A stretch of DNA of 44,140 bases from RGIG2041 sp045578865 (GCA_045578865.1 JAZNLB010000031.1:1-44140), one strand, 5' to 3'. Counted from the stretch's first letter, positions 31,501-40,654 are shown. Made by a program: numbers and translations. The notes: generated from the sequence alone by a model not told the origin.

Positions 31501-31530
31501 TTTACACATAGATATGTTTTGTGTTAAAAT
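31501..31530 (+). promoter_or_regulatory. Promoter of luxS–mtn
   Basis: TTTACA (31501–31506), 18-base spacer, TAAAAT (31525–31530), back-to-back with the glmM promoter. Confidence 0.6.
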
Positions 31531-31561
31531 CAAATTATCAAGAGTGAAAAGGATGAGATAA

Positions 31562-32020
31562 GTGGAAGTAAACAGAATTGCAAGTTTTGAAGTGGACCAC
31601 AATGTGCTGGTTCCGGGGCTTTATATTTCCCGCGTGGACGGGGATATTACGACTTATGATATCCGTACGCGCACTCCGAATCAACCGGATGTGATGGATA
31701 ATTCCACGATGCACACCTGCGAGCATATGCTGGCAACATATTTTCGCAATTCCGAAATAAAAGACGATGTGATTTATTTTGGCGCGATGGGCTGTCAGAC
31801 AGGCTTTTATCTATTGGTGCGTAATGCGGACCATCATCAGGTTTTAAAGGTGCTTCGTGATTGCATCAACAAGACAATTCATCACGAAGGTGCGGTGTTT
31901 GGCAATAGCGCAAAAGAATGTGGAAATTTCCGTACGCTAAGTCTTGCAACGGCGCAGGCGGAATGCCGGCGCTATGCGAAAGTTTTGGAAAAGGTTGATG
32001 CGGACAATCTGAATTACTGA
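31562..32020 (+). CDS. luxS: S-ribosylhomocysteine lyase LuxS
   Basis: 152 residues starting at GTG 31562 with AAGGATGA upstream. It cleaves S-ribosylhomocysteine to homocysteine and the AI-2 precursor DPD. The metal site HTCEH (51–55) with C120 in SAKECGNF is complete, and the typical start (FEVDHNVLVPGLYIS) is present. It is 9 bases before the MTA/SAH nucleosidase gene, which makes its substrate, so the activated-methyl recycling pair is encoded together. Whether AI-2 signals here or is only a by-product cannot be told. Confidence 0.96.
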   Translation: MEVNRIASFEVDHNVLVPGLYISRVDGDITTYDIRTRTPNQPDVMDNSTMHTCEHMLATYFRNSEIKDDVIYFGAMGCQTGFYLLVRNADHHQVLKVLRDCINKTIHHEGAVFGNSAKECGNFRTLSLATAQAECRRYAKVLEKVDADNLNY

Positions 32021-32029
32021 GGTGAAATT

Positions 32030-32716
32030 ATGATAGGATTTATTGGTGCGATGTCGGTGGAAACCGAGGGTATCATTGCTAAGATGACGAATACAACAAC
32101 AAAGTGGTATGCCGGGATTGCTTATACATCAGGCTTGCTGGCAGGCAAAGAAATTGTTGTGGCAACCTGCGGTGTGGGCAAGGTCAATGCGGCAGTTTGT
32201 GCACAGTGCATGATTTTTTTGTATAAGCCGGAACTGATTATCAACACTGGGGTGGCAGGCTCGTTGTCTAATGCTCTAAATATTGGGGATATTGCCCTTG
32301 GCGCATCCAGCATACAGACCGATATGGATACAACACCGGTTGGCGATCCACCGGGATTCATTTCAGGATTAAATTTGGTCGAACTGCCGTGCGATGCCGA
32401 GACGGTAAAACAGTTGGAGAAAACAGCGCAAAGTCTTGGGATTTCGTATCAGGTCGGCAAGATTTCTACCGGTGACCAGTTTGTCAATAGTGGAGAGAGA
32501 AAAGCGTTTTTAAAAGATACATTTGATTGTATTGCTTGTGAAATGGAATCGGGCAGCATCGCACATGTTTGTCTGTTAAACGGTGTAAAATTTGCCGTTA
32601 TCCGTTCGATTTCTGATAAAGCAGATAACAGTTCGCACATGGATTATACTGAGTTTGTAAAAATTGCAGCGGATAATTCCATTCGGATGGTAGAAATGTT
32701 TGTCACCAAAGTATAA
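32030..32716 (+). CDS. mtn: 5'-methylthioadenosine/S-adenosylhomocysteine nucleosidase
   Basis: 228 residues. Removes adenine from SAH and MTA. The start IGFIGAMSVETEGI carries the catalytic Glu. ATCGVGKVNAA, LIINTGVAGSL and ACEMESGSIAHVC (ribose-binding Glu) follow, and the catalytic Asp is in IRSISDKAD. It is second in the luxS operon, with GAGGTG just before ATG 32030. Other symbols are mtnN and pfs. Confidence 0.95.
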   Translation: MIGFIGAMSVETEGIIAKMTNTTTKWYAGIAYTSGLLAGKEIVVATCGVGKVNAAVCAQCMIFLYKPELIINTGVAGSLSNALNIGDIALGASSIQTDMDTTPVGDPPGFISGLNLVELPCDAETVKQLEKTAQSLGISYQVGKISTGDQFVNSGERKAFLKDTFDCIACEMESGSIAHVCLLNGVKFAVIRSISDKADNSSHMDYTEFVKIAADNSIRMVEMFVTKV

Positions 32717-32722
32717 CAGTTA

Positions 32723-32766
32723 AACAAATGAGGTATCCATTAGCGGATACCTCATTTGTTTATTTT
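32723..32766 (+). terminator. Terminator after luxS–mtn
   Basis: AACAAATGAGGTATCC (32723–32738) pairs with GGATACCTCATTTGTT (32745–32760), followed by TATTTT. Confidence 0.9.
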
Positions 32767-32792
32767 ATACTTTTCATGAAATTAAGAATACC

Positions 32793-32930
32793 TGCGTTTT
32801 CTTGCCCGTGCTTCCCACGCACGCCGCAACTTCCCAACAGCTTGCCGTCGAGCGCTTCACTTTGTCATCTGCATATACGCAGACGCTTTTGCACCGGCAT
32901 GTGAATGCCACCACAGTGTGCGAAAACGCA
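32793..32930. other. Structured non-coding segment closed by a 9-bp long-range stem
   Basis: TGCGTTTTC (32793–32801) and GAAAACGCA (32922–32930) are perfect inverted arms enclosing three smaller hairpins: CGTGC-TTCCCAC-GCACG (32807–32823), CTGC-ATATAC-GCAG (32869–32882) and GGCAT-GTGA-ATGCC (32896–32909). The block is GC-richer than its flanks and has only a tiny minus-strand frame (about 24 codons, no ribosome binding site). It fills the gap between the mtn terminator and the end of icd. It may be a small RNA, a 3' element of the acn–icd mRNA, or a MITE. Confidence 0.4.
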
Positions 32931-32971
32931 TCATTTTAATAAGCATACACGATAAAACGCCTGTTTTTCTT

Positions 32972-34183
32972 TTACAGCAACGGTTTTAATCTTTCATTAA
33001 CTTCCAGTAAAAATTCCTCTGTGCCGACTTTCTTTTTGTTTTCCAGGGAGGAGAGCAAGTACAAATCGCCGGTCATTACACCTTCTTCGATGGTCTGGAT
33101 GGTTGCTTTTTCAAGTTTTTTTGCAAAAGAAACCAGGTCAGGCGTGTTGTCCAGCTCGCCGCGCTTTTTGAGCGCGCCGGTCCATGCGAAGAGGGTTGCT
33201 ACGCTGTTTGTGGAGGTTGCCTCGCCCTTTAAATGTTTGTAATAGTGGCGCTGTACGGTGCCGTGCGCCGCTTCGTATTCATAGATGCCGTCAGGGGAGA
33301 CGAGCACGCTTGTCATCATCGCAAGAGAGCCGTAAGCCGTTGCGACCATGTCGCTCATAACATCGCCGTCATAATTTTTACATGCCCAGATGTAGCCGCC
33401 TTCAGAGCGAATCACTCGTGCAACCGCATCGTCGATAAGGGTGTAGAAATACTCAATGCCTGCATTTTCGAAATTCTCTTTGTATTCTGTTTCGTAAATC
33501 TCGGCAAAAATATCTTTAAAGCGGTGGTCATATTGCTTGGAAATGGTATCCTTAGTAGCAAACCACAAATCCTGCTTGGTGTCAAGTGCATAGTTAAAGC
33601 AGCAACGCGCGAAACTTGCAATAGAGTTGTCCTTGTTGTGAAGCCCTTGCACGATACCGTCCGTATTTGTAAACTCGAATATGGTCTGGCGCGTTTCATT
33701 GCCGTCTTTTGTGCAGACAAGTTCTACCTTGCTGCCGCACTCTACCTGCATTTCGATGTTTTTATACACATCTCCGTAAGCGTGACGCGCAATCGTAATC
33801 GGCTTTGTCCAGGTTGGAATGTACGGTGTGATCCCCTTTACGATAATTGGCGAACGAAACACCGTTCCGTCTAAAATTGCGCGGATGGTGCCGTTGGGGG
33901 ATTTCCACATTTGTTTTAAGTTATACTCGCTCATGCGTGCTGCATTTGGTGTAATCGTTGCACACTTTACCGCAACACCATATTTTTTGGTAGCTTCTGC
34001 GGAATCCACGGTTACTTGGTCATTGGTTTCATTTCTGTATTCGAGGCCCAAGTCATAGTACTCCGTCTTTAAATCCACATACGGGATTAAAAGAATGTCT
34101 TTAATCATTTTCCAGATAATTCTGGTCATTTCGTCGCCGTCCATTTCAACGAGCGGCGTTTTCATCAAAATTTTATCTGCCAT
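32972..34183 (-). CDS. icd: NADP-dependent isocitrate dehydrogenase, type II (eukaryote-like)
   Basis: 403 residues. Oxidatively decarboxylates isocitrate to 2-oxoglutarate. The N-terminus KTPLVEMDGDEMTRIIW, the substrate segment SPNGTIRAILDGTVFRSPI, the metal-binding Asp region (YDGDVMSDMVATAYGSLAMM) and AAHGTVQRHYYKH are those of the homodimeric class that includes mitochondrial IDH, not the E. coli type. The start is 3 bases after the acn stop, with its GGAGGG inside the end of acn, so expression is coupled. acn–icd converts citrate to 2-oxoglutarate for glutamate synthesis in a partial TCA cycle; no citrate synthase is in the window. Confidence 0.95.
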   Translation of the reverse strand: MADKILMKTPLVEMDGDEMTRIIWKMIKDILLIPYVDLKTEYYDLGLEYRNETNDQVTVDSAEATKKYGVAVKCATITPNAARMSEYNLKQMWKSPNGTIRAILDGTVFRSPIIVKGITPYIPTWTKPITIARHAYGDVYKNIEMQVECGSKVELVCTKDGNETRQTIFEFTNTDGIVQGLHNKDNSIASFARCCFNYALDTKQDLWFATKDTISKQYDHRFKDIFAEIYETEYKENFENAGIEYFYTLIDDAVARVIRSEGGYIWACKNYDGDVMSDMVATAYGSLAMMTSVLVSPDGIYEYEAAHGTVQRHYYKHLKGEATSTNSVATLFAWTGALKKRGELDNTPDLVSFAKKLEKATIQTIEEGVMTGDLYLLSSLENKKKVGTEEFLLEVNERLKPLL

Positions 34184-34186
34184 AGT

Positions 34187-36124
34187 TTAACCCTCCAAAG
34201 ATGCCTTGGTGTAACTGAGCAGGCCGCCGGCAAGCACGATGGCTTTGGTGCGTTCGGTCAGTTCACATTTGCATACGATTCTGTCGCCGGTAGTTTTGTT
34301 TTCCAAAATCAAATCTTCGCCGGCTTCGATTTTTTTGCGAACATCAGCAATCACGAGTTTGTCGTTTAAAGAAATCTTATCGTAATCTGCCTCGTTTTCA
34401 AATGTAAGCGGCAGAATACCTGCGTTAATTAAGTTTGCGCGGTGAATACGGGCAAAGGACTTTACCAAAACGGCTTTTACGCCGAGGTGGAGCGGAGCCA
34501 GAGCCGCATGTTCACGAGAAGAGCCTTGACCATAGTTTGCACCGCCGACAATGATGCTTGCGCCCATTTCCTCAGCGCGCGCAGGGAAGGCTTCGTCACA
34601 TACGGTGAAGCAGTGTTTTGAAATTGCCGGAATGTTGGAACGAAGCGGCAAAATCTTTGCACCTGCCGGCATAATATGGTCAGTGGTGATGTTGTCGCCG
34701 ACTTTTAACGAACATGCACAGTCTATATGTTCGGCGAGCGGTTTAGTTACCGGGAACGGCTTGATGTTCGGACCACGCAGAATTTCTACACTGTCCATAT
34801 CTTTTGCATCCACCGGCGCTACAATCATATTGTCATTGATTAAAAATTCTTCTGGTAAAACAAATTCCGGCATATCACCAAGCGCTCTTGGATCGGTGAG
34901 TACACCTGCTACGGCGCTCGCTGCCGCAACTTCCGGAGATACAAGATAAATCTGACCGTCCTTTGTGCCGGAACGGCCTTCGAAGTTACGGTTGAATGTT
35001 CTTAGTGAAATACCCTTGGAGTTCGGGGACTGTCCCATTCCGATACATGGTCCGCACGCACTTTCTAAAATGCGCGCACCGGCATCAATCAGGATGGAGA
35101 GTGCACCGTTGTCTGCGAGCATGTTTAATACCTGCTTCGAGCCTGGGGCGATGGATAAAGAAACATCCGGATGTACAGTTTTGCCCTTTAAAATATGTGC
35201 AACTTTTAACATATCCTGCAAAGAGGAGTTGGTGCAGGAGCCGATGCAGACCTGATCAATTTTCATTTCACCGAGTTCGCGGATGGATTTGATGTTATCC
35301 GGTGAGTGCGGGCATGCAGCCAGCGGTTCAAGTTCGGACAAGTTGATTGTAATTTCCTCTTCGTAGGTTGCATCTGCATCTGCGCTGAGTTCTACCCACA
35401 CATCCTCACGCTTTTGTGCCTTCAAGAAGGCGCGCGTGATTTCATCAGACGGAAAGACGGAAGTGGTTGCACCGAGTTCTGCGCCCATATTGGTGATGGT
35501 TGCTCTTTCCGGAACGGAGAGTGTTTTTACACCTTCGCCGCAGTATTCAATGACTTTGCCCACGCCACCCTTTACGGAGAGAATAGACAAAAGTTTTAAA
35601 ATGACATCTTTTGCCGCAACCCACGGTTTTAATTTACCGGTGAGTTCTACCTTGCACACTTTCGGGCAGGTGATGTAGTATGCACCGCCGCCCATGGCCA
35701 CAGCAACATCTAAGCCGCCTGCGCCGATGGCAAGCATGCCGATGCCACCGCCGGTCGGTGTATGGCTGTCTGAGCCGATTAAAGTTTTTCCCGGAGCACC
35801 AAAACGCTCTAAATGCACCTGATGGCAGATGCCGTTGCCCGGACGGGAAAAGTAGATACCGTGCTTTTTGGCAACGGAGCCGATAAAGCGATGGTCATCT
35901 GCATTTTCAAAGCCGGATTGCAGTGTGTTGTGGTCAATATATGCAACAGAGCGCTCCGTGCGTACACGCGCAACACCCATTGCCTCAAATTCGAGATAAG
36001 CCATCGTGCCGGTTGCGTCCTGCGTGAGCGTTTGGTCAATGTGCAGTGCAATTTCTTCGCCTGCAATCATTTCACCGCCGACAAGATGGTTTTTTATGAT
36101 CTTTTGTGTAATATTGAGCCCCAT
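34187..36124 (-). CDS. acn: Aconitate hydratase
   Basis: 645 residues. The [4Fe-4S] ligands are Cys in CIGSCTNS and the pair in CGPCIGMG. The swivel domain near the end has GANYGQGSSREHAAL with the substrate-binding Arg. It is shorter than AcnA (about 890) and AcnB and belongs to the compact aconitase group close to LeuC/homoaconitase. Position before icd fixes the aconitase role over isopropylmalate isomerase. AAGGAGA lies 8 bases before ATG 36124. As an Fe-S enzyme it depends on a scaffold system such as nifSU in this window. Confidence 0.94.
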   Translation of the reverse strand: MGLNITQKIIKNHLVGGEMIAGEEIALHIDQTLTQDATGTMAYLEFEAMGVARVRTERSVAYIDHNTLQSGFENADDHRFIGSVAKKHGIYFSRPGNGICHQVHLERFGAPGKTLIGSDSHTPTGGGIGMLAIGAGGLDVAVAMGGGAYYITCPKVCKVELTGKLKPWVAAKDVILKLLSILSVKGGVGKVIEYCGEGVKTLSVPERATITNMGAELGATTSVFPSDEITRAFLKAQKREDVWVELSADADATYEEEITINLSELEPLAACPHSPDNIKSIRELGEMKIDQVCIGSCTNSSLQDMLKVAHILKGKTVHPDVSLSIAPGSKQVLNMLADNGALSILIDAGARILESACGPCIGMGQSPNSKGISLRTFNRNFEGRSGTKDGQIYLVSPEVAAASAVAGVLTDPRALGDMPEFVLPEEFLINDNMIVAPVDAKDMDSVEILRGPNIKPFPVTKPLAEHIDCACSLKVGDNITTDHIMPAGAKILPLRSNIPAISKHCFTVCDEAFPARAEEMGASIIVGGANYGQGSSREHAALAPLHLGVKAVLVKSFARIHRANLINAGILPLTFENEADYDKISLNDKLVIADVRKKIEAGEDLILENKTTGDRIVCKCELTERTKAIVLAGGLLSYTKASLEG

Positions 36125-36161
36125 AGTGATCTTCTCCTTGATTTTATAAATAGACTACTAT

Positions 36162-36190
36162 ATTTTACAAAATTTTAAGGAAAAAGTCAA
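36162..36190 (-). promoter_or_regulatory. Promoter of acn–icd
   Basis: Minus strand: TTGACT (36185–36190), 17-base spacer, TAAAAT (36162–36167). Confidence 0.8.
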
Positions 36191-36251
36191 CCGCAGAGTG
36201 AAAAAACAAATGTAAGTCAAAGAAATGTCCCGGCTTTTTGCTGCAAGCCTA

Positions 36252-36290
36252 TTTACATCAGCCGTTTCTTGCTATATACTGTATAGTAAG
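36252..36290 (+). promoter_or_regulatory. Promoter upstream of mutS2 with an inverted repeat
   Basis: TTTACA (36252–36257), 17-base spacer, TATACT (36275–36280). CTTGCTATA (36268–36276) and TATAGTAAG (36282–36290) form an 8-of-9 inverted repeat over the -10, a possible operator. Confidence 0.6.
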
Positions 36291-36311
36291 TTAAAAGGAA
36301 GTGTAGGGTGA

Positions 36312-36485
36312 TGTTGTAAAAATAGAGACCTCGCACCGAACGAGCAGCTCTTTATTGCTATTGAATTTGCCAGTAGCGGTATTGACTTCAAAATTTGCGC
36401 GCCGGAAGCGCATGAAAAACATCGGTTTATACACAAATGTATCGAGGTTAACTTTGTGTTCGGACCGTTTGATAGGAGAAAATAA
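36312..36485 (+). pseudogene. Remnant reading frame without a start, just upstream of mutS2
   Basis: After TGA at 36309 a 57-codon frame runs to TAA at 36483–36485, seven bases before mutS2. It has a protein-like composition (for example EQLFIAIEFASSGIDFKIC and HKCIEVNFVFGPFDRRK) but no ATG, GTG or TTG start near its beginning. An ATG at 36311 with GTGTAGGGTG before it reads only two codons in another frame before stopping. A frameshift near the A-run at 36318–36322 could join them. I infer a broken small gene, or a sequencing slip in the A-run. I recognise no family. Confidence 0.45.
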
Positions 36486-36491
36486 GGCGGA

Positions 36492-38870
36492 ATGGAAAAT
36501 AAGGCATTACGAATTTTAGAGTACGATAAAATCGTCAAGGTGATGGCGGAGTTTACGACAAACTCTGCCGTTGTCGATCGCATTTTTGCGCTTACACCGA
36601 CGACGGATTTGGAAACTGCGGTTGCCTGGCAGAAGGAAACAACGGAGGCGACAGGGCTTTTGCTTCGTTTCGGGTATCCGAAAACGATGTCTGCGCCGCA
36701 GGTGACGGGTGCTGTGCGCCGCGCCATGATTGGCGGTGTTTTATCGGCGCGCGACTTGTTGCAGGTAGCCGGCCTTTTGCAGATTACGCGTTTAACTAAG
36801 CAGTATTTGTCGCAGGCAGATGCGGAAGAATGTCCAATTTTAATCGGGCTTTCCTCTGCCTTGACACCGGTAAAACCACTTGAGGAAAAAATCGGACTGT
36901 GTATTTTATCCGAAGATGAGGTAGCGGACGGTGCCAGTCCTGCGCTGGCGACTGTTCGCCGTAAGATGCGTAATTTACAGGATAAAATTAAAGAACTCAT
37001 TGACGGTATGGTCCGTTCAAGCAAGTATCAGAAATATTTACAGGAAGCGCTTGTCACGATGCGCGGTGGCCGTTATGTAATACCGGTAAAAGCCGAGCAT
37101 AGAAGCGAAATTCCCGGCGTAGTACACGATACTTCCTCCACCGGTGCGACACTTTTTATTGAGCCGATGAGTGTGGTGAATGCAAACAATGAAATTCGTG
37201 ACCTTGCCGCACAGGAGCAGGCGGAAATTGAGCGTATTTTGGCACAACTCTCCGCCCAGGTAAGCGAATACGGAGATGCGATTGTTGCGAATTACAATAC
37301 CCTTTGTGAAATTGATTTTATATTCTGCAAAGGTAAACTTTCGGTAAAGTACGGTTGCGTGGAGCCGAAATTAAATGACCGAGGCGAGATTTACATCAAG
37401 CGTGGTCGACATCCGCTAATCAATGCGAGAAATGTTGTTGCCAATGATATTTATCTGGGCAAAGATTTTGATACACTTGTCATTACCGGTCCGAATACAG
37501 GGGGTAAGACAGTTACGCTCAAAACGCTTGGGCTGTTTTCCATCATGGCTTCGTGCGGCTTGCATGTGCCGGCAAACGACAATACACAACTTGCCGTATT
37601 TACATCTGTTTGGGCTGATATCGGCGATGAACAGAGCATCGAGCAAAACCTTTCCACATTTTCTTCGCACATGAAAAATATTACCGGAATTTTAGAGCAT
37701 GCCGGATATAATTCGCTTGTACTTTTTGACGAACTGGGTGCAGGGACCGATCCGGTTGAGGGGGCTGCGCTTGCGGTATCCATTTTGGAGTATCTAAGAA
37801 AAAAAGGCGCAAGAGTGGCGGCAACTACACATTACAGCGAATTAAAACTGTTTGCTCTTTCAACTCCGGGCGTTTGCAATGCTTCGTGCGAGTTTAATGT
37901 GCAGACATTGCAACCGACCTATAAACTTTTAATTGGTGTGCCGGGTAAATCCAATGCTTTTGCAATTTCCGAGCGACTTGGCTTAAACAAGGCGATTATT
38001 GAGAGAGCAAAAACCATTATGAGCGACGAAGATGTGCGTTTTGAAGATGTTATCGGAGATTTGCAGGAAAGTCGCCGTTTGGCAGATGAAGAGGCCAAGC
38101 GCGCCGTTACCATTCGTGCAGAGATGGATAAACTGCGTAAAACGATGGAAATGCAAAAAAGCGAATTGGACGGTCGCCGTAAAAAGATTTTAGATGAGGC
38201 GCGTCAGGAGGCAAGACGCATTATTCTGGATGCCAAAGAGGAAAGTGCACAGGTTATCAAGGAGTTAAATAAACTTAAAAAGAACATCCGCGCAGAGGGC
38301 GTGGACAGAACGATTGAGGAAAGTCGCCGTCGCTTAAAGGGCAAAGAGGATGCCATTGATGCATCGTTTAGTGATGTAATTAAGGTGAAAAGGGATGCCA
38401 AAGCACCCAAGAGCGTTGCGGTGGGCGATTTTGTGGAGATTGTGACCATAGGACAATCTGCCGAAGTTTTAAAAGCGGCGGACAGCGCCGGTAATGTATT
38501 TGTACAGTGCGGAACGCTGAAAATGAATGTTAAACTTTCCGATTTGCGTATGGCGGAGGCGCCGGAGGAACCCAAGAAACGAAAACGCGTCCCTCAGGCG
38601 GGAACTTATGTTTCGCGCAGAACGGAAGTCAAAAGCGAAATAGATGTGCGTGGTCAGATGCTCGAAGATGCGCTCTATGAGGTGGACAAGTATCTGGCAG
38701 ACACATACAGTGCCGGTCTTACGCAGGTGAGTATTATACATGGTAAGGGAACGGGCGTGCTTCGTAGCGGCATTGGCGAAATGCTTAAAAAGCACAAACT
38801 TGTGAAAAGTTATCGTCTTGGTTTGTACGGCGAGGGAGAAAACGGTGTTACAATTGTAGAGTTTAAATAG
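36492..38870 (+). CDS. mutS2: Endonuclease MutS2
   Basis: 792 residues. The clamp/lever region (about 1–320) is followed by the MutS ATPase: Walker A TGPNTGGKTVTLKT, STFSSHMKNI and Walker B LVLFDELGAGTDPVEGAAL. A charged coiled coil follows (about 510–620), then a KOW-like segment, and the C-terminal Smr nuclease domain (DVRGQMLEDALYEVD, IIHGKGTGVLR). There is no MutS1 mismatch-recognition domain. Family members suppress recombination or split collided ribosomes. ATG 36492 has AAGGCGG directly before it and AGGAG 13 bases upstream, so initiation may be coupled to the remnant frame ending 7 bases before. Confidence 0.95.
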   Translation: MENKALRILEYDKIVKVMAEFTTNSAVVDRIFALTPTTDLETAVAWQKETTEATGLLLRFGYPKTMSAPQVTGAVRRAMIGGVLSARDLLQVAGLLQITRLTKQYLSQADAEECPILIGLSSALTPVKPLEEKIGLCILSEDEVADGASPALATVRRKMRNLQDKIKELIDGMVRSSKYQKYLQEALVTMRGGRYVIPVKAEHRSEIPGVVHDTSSTGATLFIEPMSVVNANNEIRDLAAQEQAEIERILAQLSAQVSEYGDAIVANYNTLCEIDFIFCKGKLSVKYGCVEPKLNDRGEIYIKRGRHPLINARNVVANDIYLGKDFDTLVITGPNTGGKTVTLKTLGLFSIMASCGLHVPANDNTQLAVFTSVWADIGDEQSIEQNLSTFSSHMKNITGILEHAGYNSLVLFDELGAGTDPVEGAALAVSILEYLRKKGARVAATTHYSELKLFALSTPGVCNASCEFNVQTLQPTYKLLIGVPGKSNAFAISERLGLNKAIIERAKTIMSDEDVRFEDVIGDLQESRRLADEEAKRAVTIRAEMDKLRKTMEMQKSELDGRRKKILDEARQEARRIILDAKEESAQVIKELNKLKKNIRAEGVDRTIEESRRRLKGKEDAIDASFSDVIKVKRDAKAPKSVAVGDFVEIVTIGQSAEVLKAADSAGNVFVQCGTLKMNVKLSDLRMAEAPEEPKKRKRVPQAGTYVSRRTEVKSEIDVRGQMLEDALYEVDKYLADTYSAGLTQVSIIHGKGTGVLRSGIGEMLKKHKLVKSYRLGLYGEGENGVTIVEFK

Positions 38871-38917
38871 AGCGTAATCTTCTTGTAACATTTTCTTAAA
38901 GAGAATGCAAAAAAATC

Positions 38918-38946
38918 TTGACTTTTGTCGAAATAAGTGGTACTCT
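38918..38946 (+). promoter_or_regulatory. Promoter of veg
   Basis: TTGACT (38918–38923), 17-base spacer, TACTCT (38941–38946). Confidence 0.65.
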
Positions 38947-38977
38947 AAGAATATCATGTAGTAATGGGGTGTCAGAA

Positions 38978-39238
38978 ATGATAGAAAAAACTGACCTGAT
39001 GATGGTGAAGGCCGGATTGCAGAAGCATGTAGGTCAAAAAATTCGCCTGACCTCGAAAAAAGGTCGCAAAAAAGCAGTTGTTCGTCGCGGCACGATTGAA
39101 AATTTATACCCCAGCATTTTTACAGTTCGACTCGACAATCTGCCGGAAGACAATACGGAACAACGCTGTGTTTCCTTCAGCTATGCTGATGTTTTGACGA
39201 AGAATGTTGAAATTGCGATATATAAATCGCAGGCATAA
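38978..39238 (+). CDS. veg: Veg family protein (DUF1021)
   Basis: 86 residues from ATG 38978; the upstream in-frame codons overlap the promoter. The sequence follows Veg throughout: KHVGQKIRLTSKKGRKKAVVR, GTIENLYPSIFTVRLD and a final VSFSYADVLTKNVEIAI. Veg is a short, highly expressed protein in Bacillus connected with biofilm formation; its biochemistry is unclear. The terminator at 39257 separates it from rarA. Confidence 0.9.
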   Translation: MIEKTDLMMVKAGLQKHVGQKIRLTSKKGRKKAVVRRGTIENLYPSIFTVRLDNLPEDNTEQRCVSFSYADVLTKNVEIAIYKSQA

Positions 39239-39256
39239 TCGTTAAGGATTCATTTT

Positions 39257-39283
39257 AAAACGGCATTCTACATGCCGTTTTTT
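39257..39283 (+). terminator. Terminator after veg
   Basis: AAAACGGCAT-TCTAC-ATGCCGTTTT followed by TT; it lies only 18 bases before the rarA ribosome binding site, so rarA expression may depend on read-through. Confidence 0.85.
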
Positions 39284-39314
39284 CATTTAAGTTGGAAAGT
39301 TGGGAGGTGTTTGT

Positions 39315-40586
39315 ATGGCAAATCCGCTTGCAGATTTAATAAGACCGCAGACCTTGGCAGATGTTGTCGGACAAACACATCTGATTGGGGAAGGCTGCGT
39401 ATTACGCAGCTTGATTGATGGCGGTAAAATCCCGAATTTGATTTTCTATGGACCGAGCGGAACGGGGAAGACAACGATTGCCAATATCATCGCAAAGCAG
39501 ATGAATAAGCCGCTGTATAAACTCAATGCGACCACAGCTTCGGTTGCAGATGTGCGTGCGGTTGTCAGTGAGCTTGACAGTTTAGAGGCTGCTGACGGCG
39601 CAATTTTGTATTTAGACGAGATTCAGAATTTTAATAAAAAGCAGCAGCAGTCCCTTCTGGAGTTTATTGAAACCGGAAAATTAACATTGATTGCATCGAC
39701 GACGGAAAATCCGTATTTTTATATTTATAATGCGATTTTATCGCGCTCAAATGTATTTGAATTCAGACCTGTAGTGCCGGAGGAAATTGAAAAGGCGTTG
39801 GCGCGCGCCGTAAAACTTTTAAGTGAGAAAATGGGCGTGACGGTCTGGGTATCGCCTGATGCAATTTCGCATCTGGCCAACTGTGCAGGCGGCGATGTAC
39901 GCAAGGCGCTTAATAGCGTGGAACTATTGGTAATGAGTACCAAACCCGATTCAAACGGCAATATTAAAGCCGGTGTAAAAGAGGCACTTGCGGTAACGCA
40001 AAAGAAAGTTTTACGACATGACCGTGACGGTGACAGTCATTATGATGTTTTGTCTGCGTTTCATAAATCTATCCGTGGTTCGGATGTGAATGCGGGACTT
40101 CATTATCTTGCAAGAATGTTGTCGGCGGGGGACATTATCTCGCCGAGTCGCAGACTTCTGGCGATTGCTTCAGAGGATGTCGGTATGGCATATCCGCAGG
40201 CGGTATCTATCGTGAAATCGTGTGTGGACAGCGCAATGCAGTTGGGTCTACCCGAAGCAAGATTGCCGCTTGCACAAGCAGTAATCGTGCTTGCTACTGC
40301 ACCGAAATCCAATGCGGTGGTTTGTGCGATTGATGCGGCAATGGCAGATATCGAAAAAAAAGATACGGGCACGATTCCGGCAAATTTGCAGGACGCGCAT
40401 TACAGCGGCGCGGCAAAACTCGGGCACGGACAAGGATATATGTACCCGCATTCGTACCCAAATCATTATGTAGACCAGCAGTACCTTCCGGATGCCATCC
40501 GTGATGCGGTATATTATGTGCCTCAGGAGAATAAAACTGAAGCGGCGCTTGCGGCTTATTGGGAAAAAGTAAAAGGAAACAAATAA
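39315..40586 (+). CDS. rarA: Replication-associated recombination protein A (AAA+ ATPase)
   Basis: 423 residues from ATG 39315 with GGGAGGTG 5 bases upstream. LADLIRPQTLADVVGQTHLIG and NLIFYGPSGTGKTTIANIIA (Walker A), YLDEIQNFNKKQQQSLL (Walker B), the sensor IASTTENPYF and the C-terminal tetramerisation part with SEDVGMAYPQAV, LPLAQA and YMYPHSYPNHYVDQQYLP all match RarA/MgsA. It acts at stalled replication forks. No own promoter is clear after the veg terminator. Confidence 0.95.
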   Translation: MANPLADLIRPQTLADVVGQTHLIGEGCVLRSLIDGGKIPNLIFYGPSGTGKTTIANIIAKQMNKPLYKLNATTASVADVRAVVSELDSLEAADGAILYLDEIQNFNKKQQQSLLEFIETGKLTLIASTTENPYFYIYNAILSRSNVFEFRPVVPEEIEKALARAVKLLSEKMGVTVWVSPDAISHLANCAGGDVRKALNSVELLVMSTKPDSNGNIKAGVKEALAVTQKKVLRHDRDGDSHYDVLSAFHKSIRGSDVNAGLHYLARMLSAGDIISPSRRLLAIASEDVGMAYPQAVSIVKSCVDSAMQLGLPEARLPLAQAVIVLATAPKSNAVVCAIDAAMADIEKKDTGTIPANLQDAHYSGAAKLGHGQGYMYPHSYPNHYVDQQYLPDAIRDAVYYVPQENKTEAALAAYWEKVKGNK

Positions 40587-40624
40587 AACGCACTTTATAA
40601 TGAGTGTACTCGTAAGGACAGTAA

Positions 40625-40654
40625 AAAGGTCGTAGCAATTTTGCTACGACCTTT
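40625..40654. terminator. Bidirectional terminator between rarA and the transposase gene
   Basis: AAAGGTCGTAGCAA (40625–40638) pairs with TTGCTACGACCTTT (40641–40654). Its right arm overlaps the stop of the minus-strand transposase gene. Confidence 0.85.

Noticed and set aside
32860..32937. 24-codon minus-strand frame MRFRTLWWHSHAGAK...
   Set aside because: No ribosome binding site, and it lies within a hairpin-rich non-coding block; kept only as part of the structured segment.
36272..37024. 250-codon minus-strand frame over the mutS2 start
   Set aside because: It is Ser/Ala-rich antisense reading of mutS2 and crosses the mutS2 promoter; no family match was seen.
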